Assembly: GCA_023419605.1 (NCBI GenBank)
Contig: JAEZXR010000119.1
Location: 124,001-188,000, forward strand
Direction of reading: 5' to 3'
DNA: 64,000 bases
From: Bacillota bacterium
Lineage (GTDB): Bacteria > Bacillota > Clostridia > Acetivibrionales > JAEZXR01
Shown here: one piece after another, positions 1 through 7,256 of the stretch
Layout: every line of letters starts with the position of its first letter
How positions within the stretch are numbered: the first letter of the stretch is position 1
Position numbers and translations under genes: made by a program
The notes under the pieces: model-generated
The model's input: the letters and a program-made list of their open reading frames with translations, nothing else
Databases searched by the model: none
Told to the model about the DNA's origin: nothing

Positions 1-1
1 G

Positions 2-337
2 GAGCTATTGAAAGCAGCCAGAGGATTTGGGCTTAAAGGATACCGGCTTGCCCGGAAAGTACTGGTTCCTGCGGCTGCACCGGGTATTTTTTCCGGAATG
101 CGCATGAGTGCGGGCTATTCCTTTGTCTTGCTGATCGCCGCGGAAATGATGGGTGCCAGCTCGGGGTTAGGATGGCTGGTGATCAGCGGACAGAGCGGAT
201 ACCAGATGGTGAAGGTGTTTGCAGCGGTAACTGTCATTGCATTTTTAGGCTTGCTGATGGATGCGGGGATGCAGGCAGTGGAAAGTAAAGTGGTTTTCAT
301 GGAGAAGAAAAGCTTTTCTGCTAAAGCAAAAGCCTGA
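2..337 (+). CDS. ABC transporter permease, C-terminal part (truncated by window edge)
   Basis: The reading frame is open from the first bases, so the 5' end lies outside the window; about 111 codons remain. The visible part starts in the cytoplasmic EAA-like loop (AARGFGLKGYRLARKVLVP, then a PGIFSG step) that contacts the ATPase subunit, followed by hydrophobic membrane segments. The spacing and the 'PAAAPGIFSGMR' block resemble permeases of the SsuC/TauC type (sulfonate, nitrate or pyrimidine-precursor importers). The substrate cannot be told from this fragment. The protein ends in a short basic tail (MEKKSFSAKAKA). Confidence 0.8.
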   Translation, partial: ELLKAARGFGLKGYRLARKVLVPAAAPGIFSGMRMSAGYSFVLLIAAEMMGASSGLGWLVISGQSGYQMVKVFAAVTVIAFLGLLMDAGMQAVESKVVFMEKKSFSAKAKA

Positions 338-435
338 ACAACAAGGAAAAAGGAATAAGATGCGATAGAGGCTGTGCTGATCAAAGATTGGCGGCCTTTT
401 TGCATTTTGTGGTATACTAGGAGTTATAGAGATTG

Positions 436-522
436 GCGCAAATATAACTTCCATTATCCTTTGGCTACACCCTTCATGGGTGCCATGGCGGGCCCGCAAA
501 AAAGTGGAAGTACTATTTGCGC
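436..522 (+). ncRNA. Dispersed hairpin element, copy 1
   Basis: An 18-nt arm (436-453) pairs with 505-522 with only two mismatches. The inner part holds the motif GCGGGCCCGCAAAAAAG (488-504), which recurs with small changes at 33364-33380 and 39232-39248 inside hairpins whose closing stems differ in sequence but still pair. It lies between the ABC permease and the YbaK-like gene. It could be a leader RNA or an inserted repeat; no known RNA family was recognised. Confidence 0.45.
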
Positions 523-554
523 TGCATCATAGAAATACGAAAGAAGGAATGAAT

Positions 555-1016
555 ATGAGTGTTGAAGCCGTAAAAAGATTTTTCCTGGAGAAAGGTTTGG
601 AGGACCCCGTGATTGAACTGCCGGGAAGCGGGGCCACCGTGGATGAAGCGGCAGAAACCCTGGGAGTGGACCCTGCGCTGATCGCTAAAACCCTGGCTTT
701 CCGGATCAAGGACAGGGATGTTTTGATTGTAATGCGGGGAAATGCGAGAATCGATAATAAAAAGTTCAAACAGTTCTTTGCAGTAAAGGCAAAGATGCTG
801 GAACAGAATGAAGTGGAGGAGATTACAGGCCATCCCGTGGGAGGAGTATGCCCTTTCGGGCTGAAAAAAGACCTGGAAGTTTATCTGGACATCACAGTAA
901 AAGAATATGATTATGTATACCCGGCGGCAGGGTCAAGAACCACTGCCTTAAAGATCCATCCCCGTAAAATGCAGGAGTTGACGGGCGCCGAGTGGATTGA
1001 CGTTTGCCAGGGCTAG
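555..1016 (+). CDS. YbaK/EbsC-type aminoacyl-tRNA deacylase
   Basis: This 153-residue protein matches the single-domain YbaK/ProX editing family, which hydrolyses mischarged tRNA in trans (commonly Cys-tRNA(Pro) or Ala-tRNA(Pro)). The diagnostic parts are the early 'ELPGSGATVDEAAETLGV' segment, the lysine in 'IAKTLAFRI' (the catalytic lysine region of the family), and 'HPVGGVCPFGL' near the middle. The ATG at 555 is chosen because an AGAAGGA ribosome binding site ends 6-7 bases before it; an in-frame ATG at 549 is too close to that site. The gene appears to stand alone. The exact tRNA substrate is not readable from the sequence. Confidence 0.88.
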   Translation: MSVEAVKRFFLEKGLEDPVIELPGSGATVDEAAETLGVDPALIAKTLAFRIKDRDVLIVMRGNARIDNKKFKQFFAVKAKMLEQNEVEEITGHPVGGVCPFGLKKDLEVYLDITVKEYDYVYPAAGSRTTALKIHPRKMQELTGAEWIDVCQG

Positions 1017-1131
1017 AACTTTTGAAAAGGACTTGATGAAAACAGGGAAGTAGGGCATAATAAATGAAGAATGAATTCTGAAAAATGAAAGATAGCATCA
1101 GAGATAGAGAGGAAGCCTAAAGGAGGAGCCC

Positions 1132-2763
1132 ATGGATAATACTGTATACATAACCGGACACAGAAATCCCGATACTGATTCCATTTGTTCCGTTATCGCC
1201 TATGCGGAGCTCAAAAAGAAACTGGGTGTGGAAGCAGTACCCCGGCGTTTGGGGGATATCAACCGCGAGACGGAGTTCGTACTGGACTATTTTGGTGTGC
1301 AGCTGCCTGAGTTTCTGTATACCGTAAAAACGCAGATTTCCGATCTGGATATGGATATCATCAACCCTGTTTCACCGGACATTTCCATAAAGACTGCATG
1401 GACCATCATGAAGCGAAATAATGTCAAAACCCTGCCGGTAGTGGATGAAAATGAGAGGCTGCTGGGGGTTGTAACACTTTCCGATATCACCAACAAGTAT
1501 ATGGATGCCCTTGATAACAACACCATTGCCGCCAGCAAAACTACATTGCGGAATATTGTTGAAACTCTAAATGGAAGAGTGCTCTGCGGTTCCCAGGAGG
1601 ATTTCGAAACGACAGGCAAAATACACGTGGCGGCCATGAATCCGGAGGAAATGGGCCCCTATATTGAAAAAGGCGATATCATTATTGTAGGAAACCGTGC
1701 GGACAGCCAGATGAAGTCCATTGAATTCGGTGCCAACCTGATCATTGTGACCAGTGGGGCCGAGGTAGATGAAGAGGTCGTTGAATATGCAAAAAAGCAA
1801 GGGTGTATCATTATCGTGACACCTGTGGATACCTTCACGACGGCACGACTGGTCAACCAAAGCGTTCCCATCGGATATGTCATGACTGGCGGGGAGTTGG
1901 TGAAATTCAATGTCGACGATTTTATCGATGAGATTGAAGATCGGATGTTGAAAACCCGGTATCGGAGTTATCCTGTTGTGGATGAAAACAACCGGATCCG
2001 CGGGTTTATCTCCAGATACCACCTGATGCTGCGGAAAAAGAAGAAGGTTATTCTTCTGGACCATAACGAGAGAACTCAGACGGTGAATGGAATCGAACAG
2101 GCGGAAATACTGGAGATCATTGATCATCACCGGTTGGGTGATATTCAGACCTCGACACCGATATTTTTCAAAAATGAGCCGGTAGGAAGTACCTCTACCA
2201 TTATTGCCAATTTTTACTTCGATATGGGAATAAAGCCCTCCCGGGGGATTGCAGGAATACTGTGCGCGGCTATTATTTCCGATACTTTAAAGTTTAAATC
2301 GCCCACGTCCACTTATACAGACAAAATTACGGCAGAGAAACTGGCGGAAATCGCAGGAATCCAAATTGATGAATTTGCCAATGCCATGTTCAAGGCCGGG
2401 TCAAGTCTCCAGGGGAAGACGCCAGGGGAGATTTTCCATCAGGATATGAAGGAGTACAGGCTGGGCAAGCTGAAAGTCGGTATCGGACAAATTTATACCA
2501 TGGATTTGGAAAGCTTGGGGGATATTCGTACTCCCCTCGCAGAGTATATGGAGAAGTTCTGCAAGGAAAACAATTATAACCTGATTGTATTGCTGGTAAC
2601 GGATATATTGAACCAGGGTTCGGAAGCTCTCTATGCCGGACATTCCAAGGATCTGATTGCAAGGGCCTTTAATGTGGAAATCAAGGGGAGCAGTGTATAC
2701 CTCCCGGGTGTGGTATCAAGGAAGAAACAGGTGATACCTTCTATCTCAGCAGTTTTAGGGTAA
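1132..2763 (+). CDS. Mn-dependent inorganic pyrophosphatase with CBS-DRTGG regulatory insert
   Basis: A 543-residue family II pyrophosphatase, hydrolysing PPi to phosphate in the cytoplasm. The DHH-phosphatase catalytic motifs are split: GHRNPDTDS near residue 9 and DHH at 331-333, followed by a DHHA2-type C-terminal domain (about 350-543). Between them lie a CBS domain (about 72-120), a DRTGG domain (about 180-250) and a second CBS domain (about 250-300). This is the architecture of CBS-PPases inhibited by AMP/ADP and activated by ATP or diadenosine polyphosphates. An AGGAGGA site precedes the ATG. A long hairpin terminator follows. Confidence 0.93.
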   Translation: MDNTVYITGHRNPDTDSICSVIAYAELKKKLGVEAVPRRLGDINRETEFVLDYFGVQLPEFLYTVKTQISDLDMDIINPVSPDISIKTAWTIMKRNNVKTLPVVDENERLLGVVTLSDITNKYMDALDNNTIAASKTTLRNIVETLNGRVLCGSQEDFETTGKIHVAAMNPEEMGPYIEKGDIIIVGNRADSQMKSIEFGANLIIVTSGAEVDEEVVEYAKKQGCIIIVTPVDTFTTARLVNQSVPIGYVMTGGELVKFNVDDFIDEIEDRMLKTRYRSYPVVDENNRIRGFISRYHLMLRKKKKVILLDHNERTQTVNGIEQAEILEIIDHHRLGDIQTSTPIFFKNEPVGSTSTIIANFYFDMGIKPSRGIAGILCAAIISDTLKFKSPTSTYTDKITAEKLAEIAGIQIDEFANAMFKAGSSLQGKTPGEIFHQDMKEYRLGKLKVGIGQIYTMDLESLGDIRTPLAEYMEKFCKENNYNLIVLLVTDILNQGSEALYAGHSKDLIARAFNVEIKGSSVYLPGVVSRKKQVIPSISAVLG

Positions 2764-2769
2764 AAAACT

Positions 2770-2881
2770 AAAAGCGTTCCTAGCTGCTGGTTCTAGGTTA
2801 TATGCCACAGGTTTAAAATCCTGATAAATTCAAGGATTAGGAACCAGCAACCAGGAACCAACAACTAGCAACGCTTTTTTG
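2770..2881 (+). terminator. Long heptad-built hairpin terminator
   Basis: Arm 2770-2794 pairs imperfectly with 2854-2878 and the stem ends in a run of six T. The 3' arm is built of five 7-bp units from 2841 (gaaccag, caaccag, gaaccaa, caactag, caacgct). It would terminate the pyrophosphatase transcript. Confidence 0.75.
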
Positions 2882-2929
2882 TTGTCTAGGAAAATTCTCT
2901 TCCCCAGACAACAAAAAACATTGAATTTA

Positions 2930-3003
2930 TGCGCGTGCCAGATTTTCCTCGTGCTTCGGAAGGGCACATGCGCAAACAAAAGTAGCAAAGCCACTTTTGT
3001 TCA
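2930..3003 (-). terminator. Pair of hairpins at the 3' end of the DUF6062 gene
   Basis: Two stems lie just past the stop of the leftward gene: GCGCGTGCC with GGCACATGCGC (one bulge), and AACAAAAGT with ACTTTTGTT. Read leftward, the second ends in a T-rich stretch. They are the likely terminator of that gene. Confidence 0.5.
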
Positions 3004-3006
3004 AAT

Positions 3007-3783
3007 CTATTTCAAATCCGAGTGCCCGACGATCTTCTGGATACTTCGGGGTACGGCATCCTTGGAATTGCCCCAGGGAGCATCGTTATACCGGTAGTCA
3101 AACTTCTTTGTAAACCAGTTAACCTCTTCCTGGACTCTGCTAAGGTGCTCCAATTGAATTTTCATCAGGTTGTCCACGAATTGGGCAGCTTCCTTGGTGC
3201 TGAGATATTTCTTGGCGCCCTCCAACAGTTGGCGAAGGTGTTTTAAACAAAAGCCCTTCCGGCTGTTGAATAGGTTACGGAAATCCTCTTCGCTAAACCA
3301 CAGGTAGAGGATAACATCCACATAGCGGTCCATGGTGTAATGCAGTTTGCTGCAGATGGCACATTTTTGCTCCAGCGCAGTAAGGTGGGAAATGAGTTCA
3401 TCCGTCACTTTCCCTGAATCGGAGGGCTTTGAGGAGATTCGAGTGGTCAGGTTCTTTACAAAGGATAAGCCCGAATCCTTCTGCAAGCTTTCTCTCCCCT
3501 TCTCGTAGAGTTCCTTCAGTTTTTTATTCTGCTCCACTAGGTGAGTATCAATGGTAAGACCCAGGCCTAACCGGTTTTCCTGTTTATTATATAACAGTTC
3601 GAAATGCTTCCGGCAGAAACCCTTCTCGTTTGTTTCAATGCGGCCTTCCGGTTCCATCAGGGAAGGTCCCAGCATGTAATCCACATATTCATTTTCCAGC
3701 TTTTTTTCCAGCACGCACATTGTGCATTCACAATCCACATTGAATGCATCGGTGACGGGAATCGTATATATTTTCTCTTTCAT
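3007..3783 (-). CDS. DUF6062 family protein
   Basis: A 258-residue soluble protein of a clostridial family recognised as DUF6062, with no established function. It opens with MKEKIYTIPVTDAF and a CECTMC cysteine motif (about residues 19-24), then 'ETNEKGFCRKHFELLY' and a second 'KCAICSKL' cysteine pair near residue 140, with a repeated 'GFCLKHLRQLL' at about 180. The protein thus looks like two copies of a Cys-x2-Cys ... Phe-Cys-x-Lys-His unit, which suggests metal binding; that is inference. No signal peptide or membrane segment is seen. It is divergent from the glycosylase gene that starts about 90 bases away. Confidence 0.75.
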   Translation of the reverse strand: MKEKIYTIPVTDAFNVDCECTMCVLEKKLENEYVDYMLGPSLMEPEGRIETNEKGFCRKHFELLYNKQENRLGLGLTIDTHLVEQNKKLKELYEKGRESLQKDSGLSFVKNLTTRISSKPSDSGKVTDELISHLTALEQKCAICSKLHYTMDRYVDVILYLWFSEEDFRNLFNSRKGFCLKHLRQLLEGAKKYLSTKEAAQFVDNLMKIQLEHLSRVQEEVNWFTKKFDYRYNDAPWGNSKDAVPRSIQKIVGHSDLK

Positions 3784-3869
3784 CGGCCGTGATCCTTTCC
3801 AATGTTGTGATCCAATATATTGATTATATCAAAAAAACGGGGGAAAATATACAGAATGGAGAATTAAGA

Positions 3870-4784
3870 ATGGAGAAGAATGGGGAGCGTGGAGCGTTGA
3901 ATTATAAAGGCTATAAAATTACAGAGGAAAGCAGCGGAATTTTTGTAGAGGGTGTTCGGGATTTTCACCCTGTTCATACCTTTGAATGTGGACAGTGTTT
4001 CCGGTGGATACGGGATGAAGAGGGCGGTTATACGGGAGTTGTGCGGGATAAGGTAGCCAGAATCAAGTTTGAAGAGGATATCCTCCAAATCCAGAATGCT
4101 ACAGCCGGAGATTTTGAAGAGCTCTGGTTTGATTACCTGGATCTGGGCAGAGATTATGGAGCCATTAAGGAGCGACTGGTACAAAAGGATGCCATCATGG
4201 AGAAGGCCATTGAGTTCGGTCATGGTATACGGCTGCTGCGGCAGGATTTATGGGAGACTTTGATTTCCTTTATTATCTCTTCCAATAACCGCATTCCGCG
4301 AATCATGAAAATTATCGGCGCTATTGCAGGTGCTTATGGAGAGGAGCTACAGTTGAAGGGAAAAAGGTACTATACTTTTCCTCCTGCCGGCAGGCTTGCC
4401 GTATCCAGCGTGGAGGAACTGGACGTATGCCGGGGTGGATACCGCTGCAAATATATTATCAACAGTGCCAGGATGCTTCATAGCAGTGTGCTGGACCTGG
4501 AACGGTTGAAAGGACTCGGTACGGAGGAGGCCCGGGAGGAAATCATGCGGCTGCCGGGAGTAGGACCGAAGGTAGCGGATTGTATACTTCTTTACAGTGG
4601 TACCCGGTATGATGTATTTCCTACAGATGTATGGGTAAAAAGAGTCATGGAGGAACTGTATTTTAAGAAGGAAACCAGCATTAAGGACATTCAGCGGTTT
4701 GTCAGGGAGTATTTTGGTGAGCTGGCAGGCTTTGCCCAGCAGTATCTTTTCTATTATGCCCGGGAGAACCGGATCGGAGTGTAG
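3870..4784 (+). CDS. 8-oxoguanine DNA glycosylase/AP lyase, OGG1-like
   Basis: A 304-residue base-excision repair enzyme. Residues about 1-110 form the OGG N-terminal domain ('HTFECGQCFRW'), and 110-304 the HhH-GPD domain. The hairpin-helix-hairpin 'LPGVGPKVADC' carries the Schiff-base lysine K234, and the activating aspartate D253 lies in 'FPTDVWVKR', 19 residues later, the same spacing as K249 and D268 of human OGG1. The ATG at 3870 is preceded by GGAG, but start and ribosome binding site both lie inside a row of GAATGGA/GAATTAA heptads, so the first residues may come from a repeat. Removal of 8-oxoG is inferred from the family. Confidence 0.88.
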   Translation: MEKNGERGALNYKGYKITEESSGIFVEGVRDFHPVHTFECGQCFRWIRDEEGGYTGVVRDKVARIKFEEDILQIQNATAGDFEELWFDYLDLGRDYGAIKERLVQKDAIMEKAIEFGHGIRLLRQDLWETLISFIISSNNRIPRIMKIIGAIAGAYGEELQLKGKRYYTFPPAGRLAVSSVEELDVCRGGYRCKYIINSARMLHSSVLDLERLKGLGTEEAREEIMRLPGVGPKVADCILLYSGTRYDVFPTDVWVKRVMEELYFKKETSIKDIQRFVREYFGELAGFAQQYLFYYARENRIGV

Positions 4785-4974
4785 TAGAAGACGGCAGATC
4801 ATGCATAAAAAAATGTAACGGAATATGTAGTCACATTTATAGCAGACATAAAGTACTATGGTAGTATCAGGAAATGGAGTTCTACATAAGTATGAACGGC
4901 CACGACATAGGGCACTGCGGCTGGGCCGGAGGGCCATCATCCATTGCCTGAAGTGAAGCTGCCGAGGTGATAAT

Positions 4975-5235
4975 ATGGTCTATTGTATAGGGATTATGGA
5001 TTCAGGAAATTATGCGTATAATTTGTGCAGGGCACTGGAAAGAAAAGGGTTTGTTTTTGAGGTAGTGGCAACGCCCTGCCAGATTGCACAGATGGGCTGC
5101 GGATATAGCCTTAAGTTTCCGGAGGATTACAAGGAATTGGTATTGAAGGAGGCAAAGTCCAGCGGGTATGCCATAAGGGAAATCTATCGCATTATTCCCA
5201 TGGTTACCAAGAACAAGTATCAAAAAATTCTTTAA
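4975..5235 (+). CDS. DUF3343 protein (putative Se/S carrier-like)
   Basis: An 86-residue protein of the DUF3343 family. The typical features are the early hydrophobic strand with a short loop (CIGIMDSGNYAYNLCRALERKG) and 'ATPCQIAQMGCGYSLKF', where family members carry a Gly-Cys-Gly motif proposed to handle selenium or sulfur. It has no cysteine desulfurase or YedF/TusA partner in the neighbourhood, so the proposed carrier role is unsupported here. The ATG at 4975 follows a GAGGTGA site. Hairpin-rich non-coding DNA follows. Confidence 0.78.
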   Translation: MVYCIGIMDSGNYAYNLCRALERKGFVFEVVATPCQIAQMGCGYSLKFPEDYKELVLKEAKSSGYAIREIYRIIPMVTKNKYQKIL

Positions 5236-5240
5236 TAAAA

Positions 5241-5333
5241 GTATCGTGCTTTGAACCTTACACAATCGGTGGGTAAAATACTCGGACTCCGGGCAGTTTA
5301 CCTGCTGGAAAGCCCAGATTTGAAGTGCGATAC
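5241..5333 (+). ncRNA. Structured element behind the DUF3343 gene
   Basis: An 18-nt arm 5241-5258 pairs with 5316-5333 using 13 Watson-Crick and 4 G-U pairs and one mismatch. Inside, GGTAAA pairs with TTTACC. G-U pairs on one strand argue for a function as RNA. It holds CTCGGAC, also found in the hairpin elements at 20.7 and 33.3 kb, so it may be a distant relative. Confidence 0.35.
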
Positions 5334-5364
5334 TCATGCTTGAAGAAAATAGACTGAACCGGAG

Positions 5365-5420
5365 GAAGAGAGTTTTCAGGAGATCAAGGGCCGTGATCGC
5401 TGAAAACTCTCTTCATTTTT
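5365..5420 (+). terminator. Hairpin terminator
   Basis: GAAGAGAGTTTTCAG (5365-5379) pairs perfectly with 5400-5414 and is followed by ATTTTT. An inner GATCA/TGATC stem extends it. It probably ends the DUF3343 transcript. Confidence 0.65.
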
Positions 5421-5588
5421 ACCCATAGTCTGCACAGGGTACCAGATCTGTCCAGACCTTATATGTCAAGCTTTGAAGGAGATAACTACAGTTTGATTTA
5501 TGGAGAAAATGAAAGGTTGGTAAAAGCAGATGGCTTGGAACGGATTTAGCCGCATTTATAGTTTGTTGTTGGGATGGAAAACTGATGA

Positions 5589-5800
5589 TATAATAAATCT
5601 ACGAACAAGAGATTGTTATAAGGTAGATTTATTGAAACGCGTTTAACGCAAAGGGCATTTTAAGGAAGGATAAGCCTTTGCTACGTGTTATAATAAAACC
5701 ATCAAAAATCTTAAGCGGTAGGTTTTATTGAAACATATTTGACGGAAATCAAGTATTATAAGGTAAAATAATGATTTCCTACGTGTTATAATAAACCTGC
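5589..5800. repeat. Tandem ~99-bp structured units (two full, one partial)
   Basis: TATAATAAA occurs at 5589, 5689 and 5787, giving units of 100 and 98 bp. Each full unit has two hairpins in the same order. Unit 1 pairs AATAAATCTAC with GTAGATTTATT (5592-5602/5623-5633), then GCAAAGG with CCTTTGC. Unit 2 pairs AATAAAACC with GGTTTTATT (5692-5700/5721-5729), then GGAAATCA with TGATTTCC. Stems differ in sequence but keep pairing, while TTATTGAAAC and TACGTGTTATAATAAA are conserved. No open frame accounts for it. Confidence 0.6.
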
Positions 5801-5839
5801 AAACAAGAGATACTATTACAAAGTCAAAAGCATCCTGGA

Positions 5840-6080
5840 ATGTTCGGAATAAACCTATTATTTTGAACCTACATCTGACATAAGGGAGTCCGGTTGTTTG
5901 GGAATGGATGTCAGGCCCCAAGTTAATTCCGAAACTCGACTTGAGCGAGTGCAACGGCGGGGGAAGGCTGAAATTATTAACAGGACACCCACCTAGCGAA
6001 AGGCTAGGTGTCAAAATATAGGGGAACGGCATTTTGGGTCTTTTAAAAACAAAAGACTCCCCGCAAGGGGAGTTTTTTTT
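5840..6080 (+). ncRNA. Candidate structured ncRNA with its own terminator
   Basis: This gene-free stretch holds CTGACAT/ATGTCAG, ACTCG/CGAGT and CACCTAGC/GCTAGGTG stems, then a strong intrinsic terminator (6052-6080: ACTCCCC, GCAA loop, GGGGAGT, eight T). A terminator 145 bases before the next gene and no ORF upstream suggest a short independent transcript. Its size and GC-rich core recall housekeeping RNAs such as 6S, but I could not match it to a family. The exact 5' end is unknown. Confidence 0.4.
6052..6080 (+). terminator. Strong intrinsic terminator
   Basis: A seven-base GC-rich stem (ACTCCCC with GGGGAGT), a GCAA tetraloop and a run of eight T. It ends whatever is transcribed from the gene-free region and insulates the AraC-type gene. 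Confidence 0.85.
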
Positions 6081-6224
6081 GTTGTGTTTTCACAGATCGA
6101 ATCTACATTACGATTACTGCAATGTTTTCCATAATATTAAATTTTTCTCAAAAATATATTATACTGTTTTATAGACGGGTTTTAATGACGTTTCAATATT
6201 CGATGGAAGATATAGGAGGCGCCT

Positions 6225-6761
6225 ATGGATATAAAGAATTCCATCTATGCTAAAAGAGTACTCTCTTTTATTGCGGGTTTAAAAGCTTTACTGCATGAAA
6301 GTAAGGTAGGGGAAGCGGAGGCTTTGTTTTGTGACGATGTGAAAACGGAGGAACAAATTTGCGTACCGGAAGCCCAGGTTTTGGAAGAAGAAAATAAGGA
6401 GACCCGAAGTAAAACCATTGTACATGAAATCATACAGATGGTTCATGAGGAATACGATACGGATTTGACTCTTGAGAAATGTGCCAGCCGTCTGAATCTG
6501 CATGCCAATTATATTTGGCGCCTTATGCGGAGCGAGATGAATACCACCTTCAGAGAGTATCTCTCCCAATACCGTTTGAAAATGGCGAAGCGATGGCTGG
6601 AAGAAACGGACATGCCCATCGGTGAGATTGCAGAAAAGCTTACATACGATAATGCGGCAAATTTTATTCGCTATTTTAAAAAGCTGGAAGGAGTCACCCC
6701 CGGACAGTACCGTGAAAGTCAAAATACTGAAAAGCGATGGAAGGAAAGCCGTAGAAGATAA
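6225..6761 (+). CDS. AraC-family helix-turn-helix protein
   Basis: A 178-residue protein whose C-terminal ~100 residues (about 65-165) are a complete AraC-type double HTH domain: 'DLTLEKCASRLNLHANYIWRLMRSEM' for the first HTH, and 'MPIGEIAEKLTYDNAANFIRYFKKLEGVTPGQYRE' for the second with the family signature. The N-terminal ~60 residues are short and resemble no sensor domain, so this looks like the tail of a YesN-type response regulator standing alone. A perfect AGGAGG lies five bases before the ATG. The next gene downstream is the pectin lyase, so local control of that gene is possible but unproven. Confidence 0.88.
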   Translation: MDIKNSIYAKRVLSFIAGLKALLHESKVGEAEALFCDDVKTEEQICVPEAQVLEEENKETRSKTIVHEIIQMVHEEYDTDLTLEKCASRLNLHANYIWRLMRSEMNTTFREYLSQYRLKMAKRWLEETDMPIGEIAEKLTYDNAANFIRYFKKLEGVTPGQYRESQNTEKRWKESRRR

Positions 6762-7201
6762 TTCTATATAACCGTCGCATGGCCATTTTTCGGTAGCTGC
6801 GCATCACGCGATAGTCAATAGATTGCAGAAGATTTTACTCATGCAATAAAATGACAATTACGTATTTAGGCTAAGTCGTAGAAAATTGTCACTGAAATGC
6901 CTATTGTTTTTAGTAACTTGGAGTTATACAATGTGTATTGTAATCGGACAGGCCAAAGTAAGAAAATTGTTTATGGCAAGCTCCATTGAGTAAGAAGCAC
7001 TAAAAATATCCTTTCTTGTATTTAATCACTCGCGATTACTTTTCTATTCCTACCATTACATTTAATGTCTTTCAAGTGTTGCAATCCATAAAATCAATTT
7101 TGATATAGATCTGTAAAAGTATTTAAAGTAATAAAATATAGGGTAAACCAAGGGGGTGAAATTTACATAATCATTTAGCCATACTGACGAAATTATTTTC
7201 A
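6762..7201. other. Gene-free spacer upstream of the rhamnogalacturonan lyase
   Basis: AT-rich, with no open frame bearing a ribosome binding site and no hairpin or riboswitch I recognise. It presumably carries the lyase promoter, but no convincing -35/-10 pair stands out. Confidence 0.4.
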
Positions 7202-7237
7202 GGGGAGATTCAAATCTTTTGAAAAGCTACTACCGCT
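7202..7237 (+). repeat. Left arm of 36-bp inverted repeat flanking the lyase gene
   Basis: Bases 7202-7237 match the reverse complement of 9194-9229 at 32 of 36 positions, including a perfect 16-bp block (AAAAGCTACTACCGCT). The arm ends six bases before the lyase ribosome binding site. Confidence 0.85.
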
Positions 7238-7256
7238 GATTTTAGGAGGTTTGAGT

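Noticed and set aside
2879..3097. 72-codon rightward frame
   Set aside because: It overlaps a terminator and the 3' end of the leftward DUF6062 gene, with no ribosome binding site.
4347..4940. 197-codon leftward frame opposite the glycosylase
   Set aside because: It is antisense to a well-supported repair gene and shows no family likeness.
5589..5800. CRISPR array
   Set aside because: The period is ~99 bp, the conserved parts are discontinuous and there are no unique spacers of constant size or cas genes.
5688..6032. 114-codon leftward frame across the hairpin region
   Set aside because: It lacks a ribosome binding site and runs through tandem structured repeats; composition is not protein-like.
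6762..7201. Riboswitch before the lyase (c-di-GMP type considered)
   Set aside because: None of the conserved c-di-GMP-I sequence blocks could be found.
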